The notes below the pieces were generated by a model. That model was not told the origin of the DNA. It was given only the letters and a program-made list of their open reading frames with translations, and did no database searches. The position numbers and the translations under genes are program-made. A stretch of DNA of 64,000 nucleotides. Source: an uncultured Siphonobacter sp. (lineage in GTDB: Bacteria > Bacteroidota > Bacteroidia > Cytophagales > Spirosomataceae). Location of the stretch: NCBI GenBank assembly GCA_913775095.1, contig CAJYIW010000008.1, forward strand, positions 62,001 to 126,000, in the 5' to 3' direction. The first letter of the stretch is position 1, and every line of letters begins with the position of its first letter. Positions 17,774 to 27,361 of the stretch are shown here, piece by piece.

Positions 17774-19576
17774 ATGCAATTGATAACCTCGTCATTCCCA
17801 CGTGAGACAACGCAGTATCCTTATACACGAGTCTTTGAAATACTGACCCGATTCGTTCAGGAAACGAATAGTCAGGAAGCTCTGGCTTCGAAAATAGACG
17901 GCGTATGGAAGAAAATACCAGCGGCGGAATTCCTGCGTCAGGCTAATCTGGTGAGTTTGGCCTTACTGAAGGCAGGGATTCGGAAAGATGATAAAATTGC
18001 GATTGTATCCAATAACCGTCCGGAATGGCATTTCATTGATTTTGGAATTCAGCAGATCGGGGCGGTATCGGTGCCTTTATACCCTACTATAACGGTTGAG
18101 GATTATCGGTATATCCTGAATGATGCCGGCGTAAAAATCGTATTTGTCTCGAATGAATCGCTGCACGGCAAGGTATCCGAAGCGGTTCAGAGTCTTTCCG
18201 ATGTCCCTCAGATCTATTCCATTGATCCCGTAGTAGGGGTTAAAAACTGGCGGGAGTTAACGGATTTGGCCAATGAAGCGGAGATTTCATCCCTGGAAGT
18301 CATCCGGGAAACGGTCCAGCCTGACGATTTGCTCACCTTGATTTATACCTCTGGCACTACCGGAAGGCCTAAAGGAGTAATGTTAACGCATCGGAATGTC
18401 ATTTCCAACATTGAAGGCGTGAAGCCCTACATGCCCATGCAACCCCATGAACGAGGCCTGAGTTTCCTGCCTTTGAGTCACGTATACGAGCGTACGATTC
18501 TCTACGTGTACATGCGATACGGGGTATCCGTCTTTTATGCGGAAAGCATGGAGACCATTGCGGATAACCTGAAGGAAGTCAAACCAACGGTATTCACCAC
18601 GGTCCCTCGTTTACTGGAAAAAGTGTACGATAAGATTGTAGCGAAAGGCTACGAGCTAACGGGAATTAAAAAGCAGTTATTCTTCTGGGCATTAAAACTG
18701 GGCTTGCGGTACGATCCCGCCGTGGATCAGGGCTTTTGGTACAACACGCAGATGAAACTGGCTCGGAAACTGATTTTTAGCAAATGGAAAGAAGCCCTGG
18801 GAGGTAACATTAAAATCGTTTGTACGGGATCGGCGGCCTTGCAGCCCCGGTTATCCCGCGTATTCTGGGCGGCAGAAATTCCCGTAGCTGAAGGATACGG
18901 ACTTACCGAAACTTCGCCTGTAGTGTCGGTAGGCCGGGTGAATCCGCCTGACTTACGAGTGGGCTGTGTTGGTAGCATTTTACCCGAAGTAACCGTCAAA
19001 ATCGCAGAGGATGGTGAAATTCTGGTGAAAGGTCCGAACATCATGAAGGGCTATTATAATCAACCGGAGCTAACGGCTCAGGCCATTGACGCGGAAGGCT
19101 GGTTTCATACCGGTGACATTGGCGAAGCCGTCGAAGGACGTTTTCTGAAGATTACGGATCGCAAAAAGGAGATGTTCAAAACCTCCGGTGGGAAGTACGT
19201 AGCTCCGCAGTTGCTTGAAAACAAGCTCAAAGAATCGAAGTACATTGAGCAAATCATCGTCGTGGGTGAAGGTCAGAAATTTCCATCGGCCCTTATTGTT
19301 CCCAACTTCGAGGCCCTGAAGGTGTATTGTAATCTTAACCAGATTGAATACACTACGCCCGAAAAGATGGTAAAAAATGAGAAGGTAGTGGAAAAACTAC
19401 ATTCGGAAATTGAACGACTCAATGAAAGCTTTGCCCAGTTTGAACGGGTGAAGAAGTACACTTTACTCAGCAAGCTCTTTACCATCGAGGCGGGTGAACT
19501 CACCCCAACCCTAAAAATCAAGCGTAAAGTAGTCGTTCAGAAATATAAGGACTTGATCGAAAGCATGTATAGTTAG
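17774..19576 (+). CDS. Long-chain fatty-acid--CoA ligase (acyl-CoA synthetase)
   Basis: 600 residues. ANL-superfamily adenylating enzyme: activates long-chain fatty acids to acyl-AMP and then acyl-CoA for beta-oxidation or lipid synthesis. The AMP-binding P-loop LIYTSGTTGRPKGVMLTH lies near 189-206, GYGLTETSPVVSV near 375, and the hinge/signature GWFHTGDIG and DRKKEMFKTSGGKYV near 440-475. Length and motifs match the FAA1-type (AMP-dependent synthetase) group common in Bacteroidota. It stands alone on the plus strand and converges on the permease gene across an inverted repeat. Confidence 0.93.
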   Translation: MQLITSSFPRETTQYPYTRVFEILTRFVQETNSQEALASKIDGVWKKIPAAEFLRQANLVSLALLKAGIRKDDKIAIVSNNRPEWHFIDFGIQQIGAVSVPLYPTITVEDYRYILNDAGVKIVFVSNESLHGKVSEAVQSLSDVPQIYSIDPVVGVKNWRELTDLANEAEISSLEVIRETVQPDDLLTLIYTSGTTGRPKGVMLTHRNVISNIEGVKPYMPMQPHERGLSFLPLSHVYERTILYVYMRYGVSVFYAESMETIADNLKEVKPTVFTTVPRLLEKVYDKIVAKGYELTGIKKQLFFWALKLGLRYDPAVDQGFWYNTQMKLARKLIFSKWKEALGGNIKIVCTGSAALQPRLSRVFWAAEIPVAEGYGLTETSPVVSVGRVNPPDLRVGCVGSILPEVTVKIAEDGEILVKGPNIMKGYYNQPELTAQAIDAEGWFHTGDIGEAVEGRFLKITDRKKEMFKTSGGKYVAPQLLENKLKESKYIEQIIVVGEGQKFPSALIVPNFEALKVYCNLNQIEYTTPEKMVKNEKVVEKLHSEIERLNESFAQFERVKKYTLLSKLFTIEAGELTPTLKIKRKVVVQKYKDLIESMYS

Positions 19577-19582
19577 TTGATG

Positions 19583-19636
19583 GTTGTTGGTTATTCGTTG
19601 TTAGATAGAAAAGACAAACAACGAATAACCAACAAC
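19583..19636. repeat. Intergenic inverted repeat, perfect 20-base arms
   Basis: GTTGTTGGTTATTCGTTGTT (19583-19602) is exactly complementary to 19617-19636, with a 14-base loop. It lies between two convergent genes where a terminator would be expected, but the stem is A/T-rich. One arm is almost free of C and A, the other almost free of G and T, as in the other repeats of this family here. Confidence 0.75.
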
Positions 19637-19645
19637 AAATAACTA

Positions 19646-21055
19646 TTAAACCGTTGCCCGCTTTCGCCAGACGGCGTAGAAGGGTAAACCCGTGGCCATC
19701 AATAATAACCCAATCAAGGCTTCAGTCGTGCGGTTGAAAAGTGTGTTGATCACTAACAACGCACAGAAAATCAGGAACAGAGCCGGTACCACCGGATACC
19801 CAATGACTTTATAGGGACGATTCACATTCGGCATTTTCCGACGTAAAATGAATACACCCAGCGTCGTGGCTCCGTAGAATATGAACGAAGCAAAAATGAG
19901 CATATCGGTTAACTGATCAAACGTACCCGATAAAATAAGGACGGACGACCAGGCCCCCTGCATCCACAAGGCTTTAGACGGTGTGTTGAAAACGGGGTGA
20001 ATGTAATTCGCTGATTTAAAGAATAAGCCGTCTTTCGCCATGGCGTAGAACAAACGAGAGGCCATAAGAATGGTACTGCTGGTGCAGTTAAAGGTAGTAA
20101 CCAGAATCAGCAAGGAAATGGCTAATCCACCGCCCGCTCCCAGAAAATGCTTCACGGCCACTACCGCCGCAATACCATTCTGGGACTTATGCACATTTAT
20201 AATTTCGTCAATGGGCAGTACGTAGAAATACACGAAGTTCATCAGCAGGTAAATCGTCATGATGATCAGCGTACCGATGGTTAAAGCCCAGGGCAGATTC
20301 CGCTGTGGATTCTCAATTTCTCCCCCGATGTACCCCAGGTTATTCCAGCCTTCGTAGGCCCAGAAAGCACTTAAACAGGCCAGAGCTAAAGCACTGACAA
20401 GTGCTCCGCCCGTCATGGTTTCGGCGTTAAAATCAATCGAAGGCTGCTGAATATTAGCCCAGCTGCCCGTGGATGACGTAAGCCCCAGTATGATAATGAC
20501 GAGCATGGTGGTAATCATCGTCACTGTCAGAATCCGGCTGATGGTTTCGCCCATTTTTAATCCCCTGGCATTCAGAAAAGTAAGAGCTAGTACGAGTCCA
20601 ATAGCAATGGCTTTCACACTCAGGTTATCCAGTGGATGCAATCCCAGTAGAGTAACCTTCGCCAGTGAAGCGGGCGTAGCCGGTAAGGTAACGAGTGAAC
20701 CTAACGATTGAGCGAATACGTAAGCGATCGAGGCAATCGAAGCCGTCCGAATCACGGCAAAGTTGGTCCAGCCGAGCAGAAAGGCAAAAAAGCGGTTATA
20801 GATGGTTCGGAAATAGACGTATTCCCCGCCCGAATCCACGAGCATACTGGCCACTTCCGCATTACTCAGCGTTCCGGCCAGACTGATAAGACCCGCCAAT
20901 AACCAGGCCGCCAGCACCAGTCCCGGCGATTGCAGCTCCGCTGACATGGGAGCCACTTTCTTAAAAACGCCCGTCCCGATCACGGCACTAATGACAAACA
21001 CAATCCCGGAGACCAGTCCAATAGACCGGCGAAGATGACCCTGTGATTCAGGCAT
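19646..21055 (-). CDS. APC-family amino acid permease
   Basis: 469 residues with about twelve hydrophobic membrane segments. The first segment carries the APC family motif (VSGIVFVISAVIGTGVFKK near 15-33), and FWAYEGWNNLGYIGGEIENPQRNLP near 225-249 resembles the L-type amino acid transporter group. It would import or exchange amino acids across the inner membrane; the substrate cannot be told. It is a single gene, convergent with the acyl-CoA synthetase and divergent from purB. Confidence 0.9.
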   Translation of the reverse strand: MPESQGHLRRSIGLVSGIVFVISAVIGTGVFKKVAPMSAELQSPGLVLAAWLLAGLISLAGTLSNAEVASMLVDSGGEYVYFRTIYNRFFAFLLGWTNFAVIRTASIASIAYVFAQSLGSLVTLPATPASLAKVTLLGLHPLDNLSVKAIAIGLVLALTFLNARGLKMGETISRILTVTMITTMLVIIILGLTSSTGSWANIQQPSIDFNAETMTGGALVSALALACLSAFWAYEGWNNLGYIGGEIENPQRNLPWALTIGTLIIMTIYLLMNFVYFYVLPIDEIINVHKSQNGIAAVVAVKHFLGAGGGLAISLLILVTTFNCTSSTILMASRLFYAMAKDGLFFKSANYIHPVFNTPSKALWMQGAWSSVLILSGTFDQLTDMLIFASFIFYGATTLGVFILRRKMPNVNRPYKVIGYPVVPALFLIFCALLVINTLFNRTTEALIGLLLMATGLPFYAVWRKRATV

Positions 21056-21138
21056 AAGAATAGTTTAGGTAGGTAATTTGATGAAAGATGAAAGCAAATT
21101 CGGAAAAAATAGGCATTAGTAGGTATTTGTTTGGAAAA

Positions 21139-21262
21139 CTTTTGAGTTTCGAGTTTAGGGTTTAGCGTTTTGAGAGGATGCATGAGTGTTAATAAAATCC
21201 TTAACCTGTTTGATCCTAATTGACCCTCTGAGAACCCTAAACTCAAAACTCAAAACTCAAAA
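21139..21262. repeat. Intergenic inverted repeat, GAGTTTAGGG / CCCTAAACTC type
   Basis: A left arm (about 21139-21177, with GAGTTTCGAGTTTAGGGTTT) and a right arm (about 21223-21262, with AACCCTAAACTC then repeated AAAACTC) pair imperfectly across a 45-base centre. It lies in the divergent gap between the permease and purB and strongly resembles the repeat at 371-450. Confidence 0.65.
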
Positions 21263-21297
21263 CCCCCACTCTATCGCTATTCTTCACAAAATCAGGG

Positions 21298-21305
21298 TAA
21301 CTTTG
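21298..21305 (+). promoter_or_regulatory. Candidate -7 promoter element for purB
   Basis: TAACTTTG matches TAnnTTTG and lies 21 bases before the purB start. No TTG is seen at -33. Confidence 0.35.
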
Positions 21306-21326
21306 TCTTTTACGAAGCAAATTAGT

Positions 21327-22673
21327 ATGGCTCTCACTACCCTAACCGCTATCTCTCCCGTAGATGGCCGCTATCGCCGGGCGACGGAATCCCTGGCTCC
21401 TTTTTTCTCAGAGTTTGGGTTAATTCATTATCGGGTTCGGATTGAAATCGAATACTTTATTGCCCTTTGCGAATTACCGCTTCCCCAGCTGGCTCAGTTT
21501 GATACGGCTCTCTTTGGAAAGTTACGCTCCATTTACACGGAGTTTTCGGAAGCGGATGCTCTGCGAATCAAGGAAATTGAAAAGACGACCAATCACGACG
21601 TGAAGGCCGTTGAATACTTTATCAAGGAAAAACTCAAAGATCTGGACATTGAACAGTATCTGGAGTTTATCCACTTTGGCTTAACGTCTCAGGATGTGAA
21701 CAATACCGCCATTCCTCTGTCGCTGAAAGAAGCGATGGACGCGGTCATCACTCCTGCGTTTGAAGAAGTTATCCACAAGTTAACCGACCGGGCTGAAAGC
21801 TGGAAAGACGTGGCTCTGCTGGCTCGTACGCACGGTCAACCCGCTTCACCGACCCGTTTGGGCAAGGAAATTCTGGTGTTTATTGAGCGTCTGAAACAAC
21901 AGCAGATGTTATTAACGGCCATTCCACACGCGGCTAAATTCGGCGGAGCAACGGGTAACTTCAACGCTCACTGGGTGGCTTACCCCGCCTTCAACTGGCC
22001 AGAGTTTGGGAATACCTTTGTGGATAACTTAGGCCTGACCCGCAGTAAATACACTACTCAGATTGAGCACTACGATCATCTGGCGGCTTTACTGGATACG
22101 CTGAAACGGGTCAATACCATCCTCATTGATTTTTCCCGGGATGTATGGACGTACGTTTCCATGAATTACTTCAAGCAAAAAATCAAAGCGGGAGAAGTGG
22201 GTTCCTCAGCCATGCCTCACAAGGTCAATCCCATTGATTTTGAAAATGCGGAAGGAAACTTCGGAGTAGCCAATGCTTTATACGAACACCTGTCGGCGAA
22301 GTTACCCATCTCTCGCCTCCAGCGTGATTTGACGGATTCGACCGTACTACGGAATCTGGGTATGCCGCTGGCTCACACCCTGATCGCCCTGAAGTCATTA
22401 CTTCGCGGGATTGATAAACTGGAATTAAACAAAGCGGCTATTGACGCAGACCTCGAAGCGAACTGGGCGGTTGTAGCGGAAGCAATTCAGACGGTATTGC
22501 GTCGTGAAAGTTATCCACAACCTTACGAAGCTCTCAAGGCCCTCACCCGGAAGAACGAAGCCATCACTGAAAAGACGATTGCGGAGTTTATTGAGACTTT
22601 AGAGGTATCGGAAGCCATCAAAGCCGAATTAAGAGCTATTTCGCCCTTCAATTACCTCGGTGTGCTCGAATAG
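21327..22673 (+). CDS. purB: Adenylosuccinate lyase
   Basis: 448 residues from the ATG at 21327. An upstream in-frame ATG (21186) would translate the intergenic repeat and is rejected; MALTTLTAISPVDGRYRR is the typical N-terminus. The fumarase/aspartase-superfamily signature GSSAMPHKVNP lies near 292-302 and the SQD/TRTHGQPASPT region near 155-190. PurB catalyses two steps of purine synthesis, cleavage of SAICAR and of adenylosuccinate, each releasing fumarate. It has a promoter-like TAACTTTG just upstream and a terminator downstream. Two TTATCCACA boxes lie within the gene. Confidence 0.96.
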   Translation: MALTTLTAISPVDGRYRRATESLAPFFSEFGLIHYRVRIEIEYFIALCELPLPQLAQFDTALFGKLRSIYTEFSEADALRIKEIEKTTNHDVKAVEYFIKEKLKDLDIEQYLEFIHFGLTSQDVNNTAIPLSLKEAMDAVITPAFEEVIHKLTDRAESWKDVALLARTHGQPASPTRLGKEILVFIERLKQQQMLLTAIPHAAKFGGATGNFNAHWVAYPAFNWPEFGNTFVDNLGLTRSKYTTQIEHYDHLAALLDTLKRVNTILIDFSRDVWTYVSMNYFKQKIKAGEVGSSAMPHKVNPIDFENAEGNFGVANALYEHLSAKLPISRLQRDLTDSTVLRNLGMPLAHTLIALKSLLRGIDKLELNKAAIDADLEANWAVVAEAIQTVLRRESYPQPYEALKALTRKNEAITEKTIAEFIETLEVSEAIKAELRAISPFNYLGVLE

Positions 22674-22718
22674 GTCTAAAAATCGGGTTTCGTTCGATTT
22701 GTGCACAACGTTTTCAGA

Positions 22719-22771
22719 TGTGGAAAAAAGTGTGGATAACTTATTGATTTTCAAAAATTAATGGTGGATAA
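22719..22771. other. Intergenic DnaA-box cluster between purB and sbcD
   Basis: Three box-like sequences in 53 bases, all in minus orientation: TGTGGAAAA (22719), exact TGTGGATAA (22731) and GGTGGATAA (22763), with an A/T-rich stretch (TTATTGATTTTCAAAAATTAA) partly between. It is a weaker second candidate for an origin element. Confidence 0.45.
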
Positions 22772-22885
22772 AGTCCTGCTCTTAAGGCCCTGAGAATTGA
22801 ATAAAAATCTGGAGACGGGCAGTGGAGCGTGCGTATCGCATTCTCAGCGACCCATTTTTCCACCGACTCATAAGATTTTGAAAGC

Positions 22886-22920
22886 ATCCCCGTTTGGTAG
22901 CTGTACCATTCGGGGATTTT
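22886..22920 (+). terminator. Terminator-like hairpin before sbcD
   Basis: ATCCCCG and CGGGGAT form the outer stem and TGGTA/TACCA an inner one; TTTT follows. It lies 212 bases after purB, so the purB message would be long. Confidence 0.6.
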
Positions 22921-22936
22921 CTCTAAGCGATTGTTT

Positions 22937-22944
22937 TATTTTTG
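22937..22944 (+). promoter_or_regulatory. -7-like element abutting the sbcD start
   Basis: TATTTTTG fits TAnnTTTG and ends 4 bases before the sbcD ATG, the same arrangement as at the methyltransferase gene (11432). It suggests a leaderless message if active. Confidence 0.35.
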
Positions 22945-22948
22945 AAGA

Positions 22949-24157
22949 ATGAAGATTTTGCACACGGCCGACTGGCATTTAGGAAAGAGACTCTATCAAA
23001 CGGACTTGCTCGAAGACAGCCGTCGGTTTGTGGACTGGTTGTTGCAGACCATCGAAGAACGGCAGATTGAGGTCTTACTCGTTGCGGGTGATATTTTCGA
23101 CACGGCCAACCCTTCGACGGAAGCTATGCAGGTGTATTACGATTTTCTCAAAAAGTTGGTACACCTGAAATGTCGTTTGATCATCACGGGTGGTAACCAT
23201 GACTCGGCGGCGGTGCTGAATGGGCCCCGCGAGCTGCTGGCCTTGCTGGATGTTCACGTCATTGGCGGAGCCTGTGAGGACTGTCATCAGGAGGTACTTC
23301 CCCTACTCGACCGTCGTGGCAATCTTCAGGCTGCCGTCGCGGCCGTTCCTTTCCTGCGGGATCGGGATTTGAAGCGTTCCGTCGAAGGGGAAACGTTTGA
23401 GGATCGCCGCATGGCCGTTCGGACGGGAATCCAGCGACGCTACGATCAGGTGCACGCCCACGGGCGGAAAACCTACGCGGATGTGCCGCTGCTGGGCATG
23501 GGGCATTTGTTTGTAAATGGCTCGGCCACGTCCGATAATGACGAGAAACTGCACAGCATCGGTACACTCGATCTCTTCGAAGTAAGTCTTTTCCCAGCCT
23601 TCGATTACCTGGCCTTGGGACATATCCACAGACCTCAGATGCTGGGGAAAATGGAGTACGTTCGTTACTCCGGCTCGCCCACGGCCCTGAGTTTTAGCGA
23701 ACGACTGGACGAAAAAGTAGTTATCCACATTGAGATAGTTAATAATAAAGTTGCTGATATTCAGGAAATTAAAGTTCCTAAATTTCGTCAGTTACGCCGC
23801 TTCAGTGGATCATTTACCGAGATAGAAACGTTGTTAACCAGTTATCAACATTCTGACGAGTTATCCACATTAGCGGAAATAGAAATCCACGAGGAGCATC
23901 GGGACCCCGCCCTGATTGATCAGGCGAAAGCTTATTTTATGAAGCTGAATCATTCCCATCTGTCGGTGCTGAACTGGCGATTCAGGTTTCAGCAACAGCT
24001 TAAAACCACCGATGAACTATTCGGTGAAACGACGGCGTTACCCGAGTTGGCTCCCACTCAGGTATTTGAACAATGGCTGCAGGAAAACGCCAGTTCTGAT
24101 GAATCCAAAGTCTTATTAACGGAAGCTTTCCACGAGTTAATGAATTCGGTGCAGTAA
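22949..24157 (+). CDS. sbcD: Exonuclease SbcCD subunit D
   Basis: 402 residues, the Mre11-type nuclease subunit. Calcineurin-like phosphoesterase motifs are intact: HTADWHLGKRL (5-15), AGDIFDTANPS near 48-58, GNHDS near 85-89 and LALGHIHRPQ near 223-232. With SbcC it cleaves hairpins and DNA ends, processing palindromes and stalled forks. It lies 35 bases before sbcC in the same direction, as usual. Two exact DnaA boxes lie in the 3' half of the gene, in TTATCCACATT contexts. Confidence 0.95.
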   Translation: MKILHTADWHLGKRLYQTDLLEDSRRFVDWLLQTIEERQIEVLLVAGDIFDTANPSTEAMQVYYDFLKKLVHLKCRLIITGGNHDSAAVLNGPRELLALLDVHVIGGACEDCHQEVLPLLDRRGNLQAAVAAVPFLRDRDLKRSVEGETFEDRRMAVRTGIQRRYDQVHAHGRKTYADVPLLGMGHLFVNGSATSDNDEKLHSIGTLDLFEVSLFPAFDYLALGHIHRPQMLGKMEYVRYSGSPTALSFSERLDEKVVIHIEIVNNKVADIQEIKVPKFRQLRRFSGSFTEIETLLTSYQHSDELSTLAEIEIHEEHRDPALIDQAKAYFMKLNHSHLSVLNWRFRFQQQLKTTDELFGETTALPELAPTQVFEQWLQENASSDESKVLLTEAFHELMNSVQ

Positions 24158-24192
24158 GTTCCTGATTCATTCGCTGATGATCCAACATCCGA

Positions 24193-27100
24193 ATGCGTAT
24201 TTTAAAAGTTAGTTTCGAGAATATTAACTCCTTACGGGGTCAGCATACCATTGATTTTCAGAACGAAGCTGCGTTTCGCAACTCCAATCTTTTTGCCATT
24301 ACCGGACCTACGGGAGCGGGCAAAACCACGATTCTTGACGTTATTACCCTGGCCCTGTATCACCGGACGCCCCGACTGGGAGAAGTAAACAGTAACCTGC
24401 TGGAAAAACTGGGCGGCATTCTTACCCGGGATACCAGTCAGGCCTATGCGGAAGTTAGTTTCACCACGCCACGGGGTTCGTACCGGGCGAAATGGACCTT
24501 ACAACGGGAAATCATCAGCCGGGGAGCCAATAAAGGACAATCCCGATTGGACGAATACGCAGAAATAGCGGATTTGGAAAGTAATACCATCCTGGCTTCG
24601 AAGAAAAAAAAGGAAGTACAGGAAGAAATCCGGAAGCGGGTTGGGCTGGATTACGAACAATTCGTGAAAGCCATTTTGCTTTCGCAGGGCGATTTTGCGG
24701 CCTTTCTGAAAGCCAGACGCGAAGAGCGGGCCGAGCTGCTCGAACGCATTACGGGAACGGAAATCTACCGCAAACTCGGGATGGAGGCGTTCTCCCGCTG
24801 GCACGATCATTACAAGAAAGAAATCGAAAGCAAACAGCAAAGCATTGATCTTCAGAAACTTCTTTCGGAAGAGGAGATCAAAACATTGCGGGAAGACATA
24901 GAAAAACACGAGGAATTATGCCGGATTTCGGAGGTAAACCGGAAATCTCTGGAAGTACAGGTGCAACGCAAAAACCGGATTCGGGAAGTACAGTCGTCCC
25001 TTGAGGTACTTCAGCAAAGGGACTATCCACGCTGGAATGTGGATAAACAAACCTTCGATAGCCAGTACGCTCCGGCTCTGGAACGGCACGAACGGGTGCA
25101 GCAGTTTTCGGAGGCTCTCACCCGCTATCAGTTGCAGGAACAAAACCTGAAAAATGCTCAGCTTCAGTGGGAGCGAATCACGAAAGAACACCGCCAGTCT
25201 CAACAGAATCAGCAGCAATTGCTGTCGGATATTTCACGGCTGGTCAATGAGCTGGTAACGGATCAGTCGGCTCAGCGAAGTATTGAGCTGTTCCGTGACA
25301 AAGTCAGTCAGCGTTATACGAATCAGCAACTGGCCAGTCAGAATTGGATAACGGCTAAAAATCAGGCTTTTGAATTATTAACAAAAACCAATTCTCCCGA
25401 AATTCAGTCCTTCTGGAATCGGGAATCCTACGCCGATTGCCTCAGCGTTTCCCGCGAATCCTGGCAGGAAATTCATAACCGGAAAACGGAGCTTCATCAG
25501 CTCTACCAGCTCGAAAAAGATACAAACGTTCCTGAACTTCGAAAGGAGTCCATGGAACGGCGGGAGGCCTATCAGCAACTCGAAATTCAGGTTCGGCAGT
25601 ATGAAAATCTTCGGAAACGATTGACGGATTATGACCGGCAAATCGAAGAGCAACGGAAGTTAATCCACGAGCAATCGCCAGTTATCCACAAATCTACGCA
25701 GGAGGTAACAGAGGCTAAAAACCTATTGCAAATCGCTCAGGAAGAACAACTTAACTTTATTAGGGAAACATCAATTCCGAGGTTACGCACAGAGTTATCC
25801 ACAGACCTGCCCTGTCCGGTGTGTGGATCCACTCATCATCCGGTTTTGTTGAAAACGGGGGATGAAGATCACTTTAGTGTGGACAAGTATCTTCAGGAGC
25901 TTGAAAGCCTGAAAGCCCGTTTTGAGGCTCGGGAAAGAAACCTGGCTATGCAGGAAACCCGCCTGCGTCAGCTGGAAAAAGAGAAGAAAGGCATTGAAGT
26001 AAAAATTCAGACGCTGGAAACGGAAAAGACGAATGCCCAGACGGATCTTCAGCCTATTATCAACGCCGTTGGTTCGTGGAAAACGCGTCTGAATATTGAT
26101 AAAATAGGTAAATCAGAAGAAGTAAAAGCCTGGTTACAGGCCGAAACCACAAAATTCCAGCATCTGGAGGAGTTACTGAAAATTCAGGAAAGAAGTGAAA
26201 GCCTGGCTCAGTTTGGTCGTCACCTGAAAGAAGGTCTGGCGTATTTTCAGAAACATCAGGAGCTGAACGAAGAGCTGAAAAAGCTCTACGCCAAAGACAT
26301 TAAATTCCTGGCAGGCGAATGTGACGGTTTACTTCAGAAACTGGTGCATAAGTCTTATTCACCGGAACAGTATAAACAGGAACTACTCGAAAGCCAGCAG
26401 AGTTATACACAGGCAGAAGCCGATTATAAAGTTCTGAAAGATAAGTTATTAACAGAGTTATCCACATTCGGTTTTAACTCGGTGGAAGAAGCGAAAGCCG
26501 CTTTCCTTTCACCGGATAAACATCGGAGCATAACGGCAACAAAAGAGCAGCTGATTCAACTAAAAACACAGCTTGATACCAAACTAAATACCTTAACTCA
26601 GGAAATAAAGCTGCTTCAGGAACAGGATCAGGCAGAGGTTGATAGGGCTGCTTTAGTCGCTGAAATTACCAGCCATACGAATGCGGAACGGGACTATCAG
26701 CAAAGAATAGGCGGCTGGAAGCAGTCGCTCAAGGACAACGAAGCGAGCCGGGCCGAACACGCCAAACGCCTGGAAGAAATAGCGGAGCTGGAACTGCGGT
26801 ATAAAAAATGGCGGCTACTGTCGGAAGGACTGGGCGACCGCGAAGGGAAAAAATTCAACCAGTTTGCTCAGAAATTAACGCTGGCTAATCTGGCCCGTTC
26901 GGCGAATAGTCGCCTGAAAGATTTATCGGATCGATACCTGCTCCTGCCGCCCGAGGGCGACGAGGAAAACCTCTGGGTGCTGGACCGTAACTTCGACGAA
27001 CGGCGATCGGTAGCCACGTTGTCGGGCGGGGAAACTTTTCTGGTCAGTCTGGCCTTGGCTTTAGGATTGAGTGATATGGTGTCGAAAAACGTTCGCATTG

Positions 27101-27306
27101 AAAGTTTGTTCATTGACGAAGGCTTTGGTACCCTGGATCCGGATACGCTGGAAATTGCCCTGGGAACGCTGGAAAAACTGCAGGCAGAATCGAACCGCAT
27201 GATTGGAATTATCTCGCACGTAGAAGCCCTGAAAGAGCGAATTACGACGCAGATTCAGCTGCGGAAACAGGCCAGCGGATTCAGTGAGATGGAAATCGTG
27301 GGATAA
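24193..27306 (+). CDS. sbcC: Exonuclease SbcCD subunit C (SMC-like ATPase)
   Basis: 1037 residues, the Rad50-type partner of SbcD. Walker A GPTGAGKTT lies near 37-45; two long coiled coils (about 190-520 and 560-860) flank the zinc-hook CPVCG near 540-544 (seen as LPCPVCGSTHHP); the ABC signature TLSGGE lies near 941-946 and Walker B SLFIDEGFGTLD near 970. ATP-driven head engagement and the hook control nuclease access to DNA ends. Four exact DnaA boxes occur in the gene (25038, 25682, 25795, 26458), more than in any other gene here. Confidence 0.96.
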   Translation: MRILKVSFENINSLRGQHTIDFQNEAAFRNSNLFAITGPTGAGKTTILDVITLALYHRTPRLGEVNSNLLEKLGGILTRDTSQAYAEVSFTTPRGSYRAKWTLQREIISRGANKGQSRLDEYAEIADLESNTILASKKKKEVQEEIRKRVGLDYEQFVKAILLSQGDFAAFLKARREERAELLERITGTEIYRKLGMEAFSRWHDHYKKEIESKQQSIDLQKLLSEEEIKTLREDIEKHEELCRISEVNRKSLEVQVQRKNRIREVQSSLEVLQQRDYPRWNVDKQTFDSQYAPALERHERVQQFSEALTRYQLQEQNLKNAQLQWERITKEHRQSQQNQQQLLSDISRLVNELVTDQSAQRSIELFRDKVSQRYTNQQLASQNWITAKNQAFELLTKTNSPEIQSFWNRESYADCLSVSRESWQEIHNRKTELHQLYQLEKDTNVPELRKESMERREAYQQLEIQVRQYENLRKRLTDYDRQIEEQRKLIHEQSPVIHKSTQEVTEAKNLLQIAQEEQLNFIRETSIPRLRTELSTDLPCPVCGSTHHPVLLKTGDEDHFSVDKYLQELESLKARFEARERNLAMQETRLRQLEKEKKGIEVKIQTLETEKTNAQTDLQPIINAVGSWKTRLNIDKIGKSEEVKAWLQAETTKFQHLEELLKIQERSESLAQFGRHLKEGLAYFQKHQELNEELKKLYAKDIKFLAGECDGLLQKLVHKSYSPEQYKQELLESQQSYTQAEADYKVLKDKLLTELSTFGFNSVEEAKAAFLSPDKHRSITATKEQLIQLKTQLDTKLNTLTQEIKLLQEQDQAEVDRAALVAEITSHTNAERDYQQRIGGWKQSLKDNEASRAEHAKRLEEIAELELRYKKWRLLSEGLGDREGKKFNQFAQKLTLANLARSANSRLKDLSDRYLLLPPEGDEENLWVLDRNFDERRSVATLSGGETFLVSLALALGLSDMVSKNVRIESLFIDEGFGTLDPDTLEIALGTLEKLQAESNRMIGIISHVEALKERITTQIQLRKQASGFSEMEIVG

Positions 27307-27361
27307 ACTAAAAGCGTTAAGCTGAGGTTGTTAAGAAATAGGATTGTAAATTAATACTGAT

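Noticed and set aside
17794-17809. Third parS-like sequence ATTCCCACGTGAGACA at the start of the acyl-CoA synthetase gene
   Set aside because: Only 12 of 16 positions match, and the region is coding.
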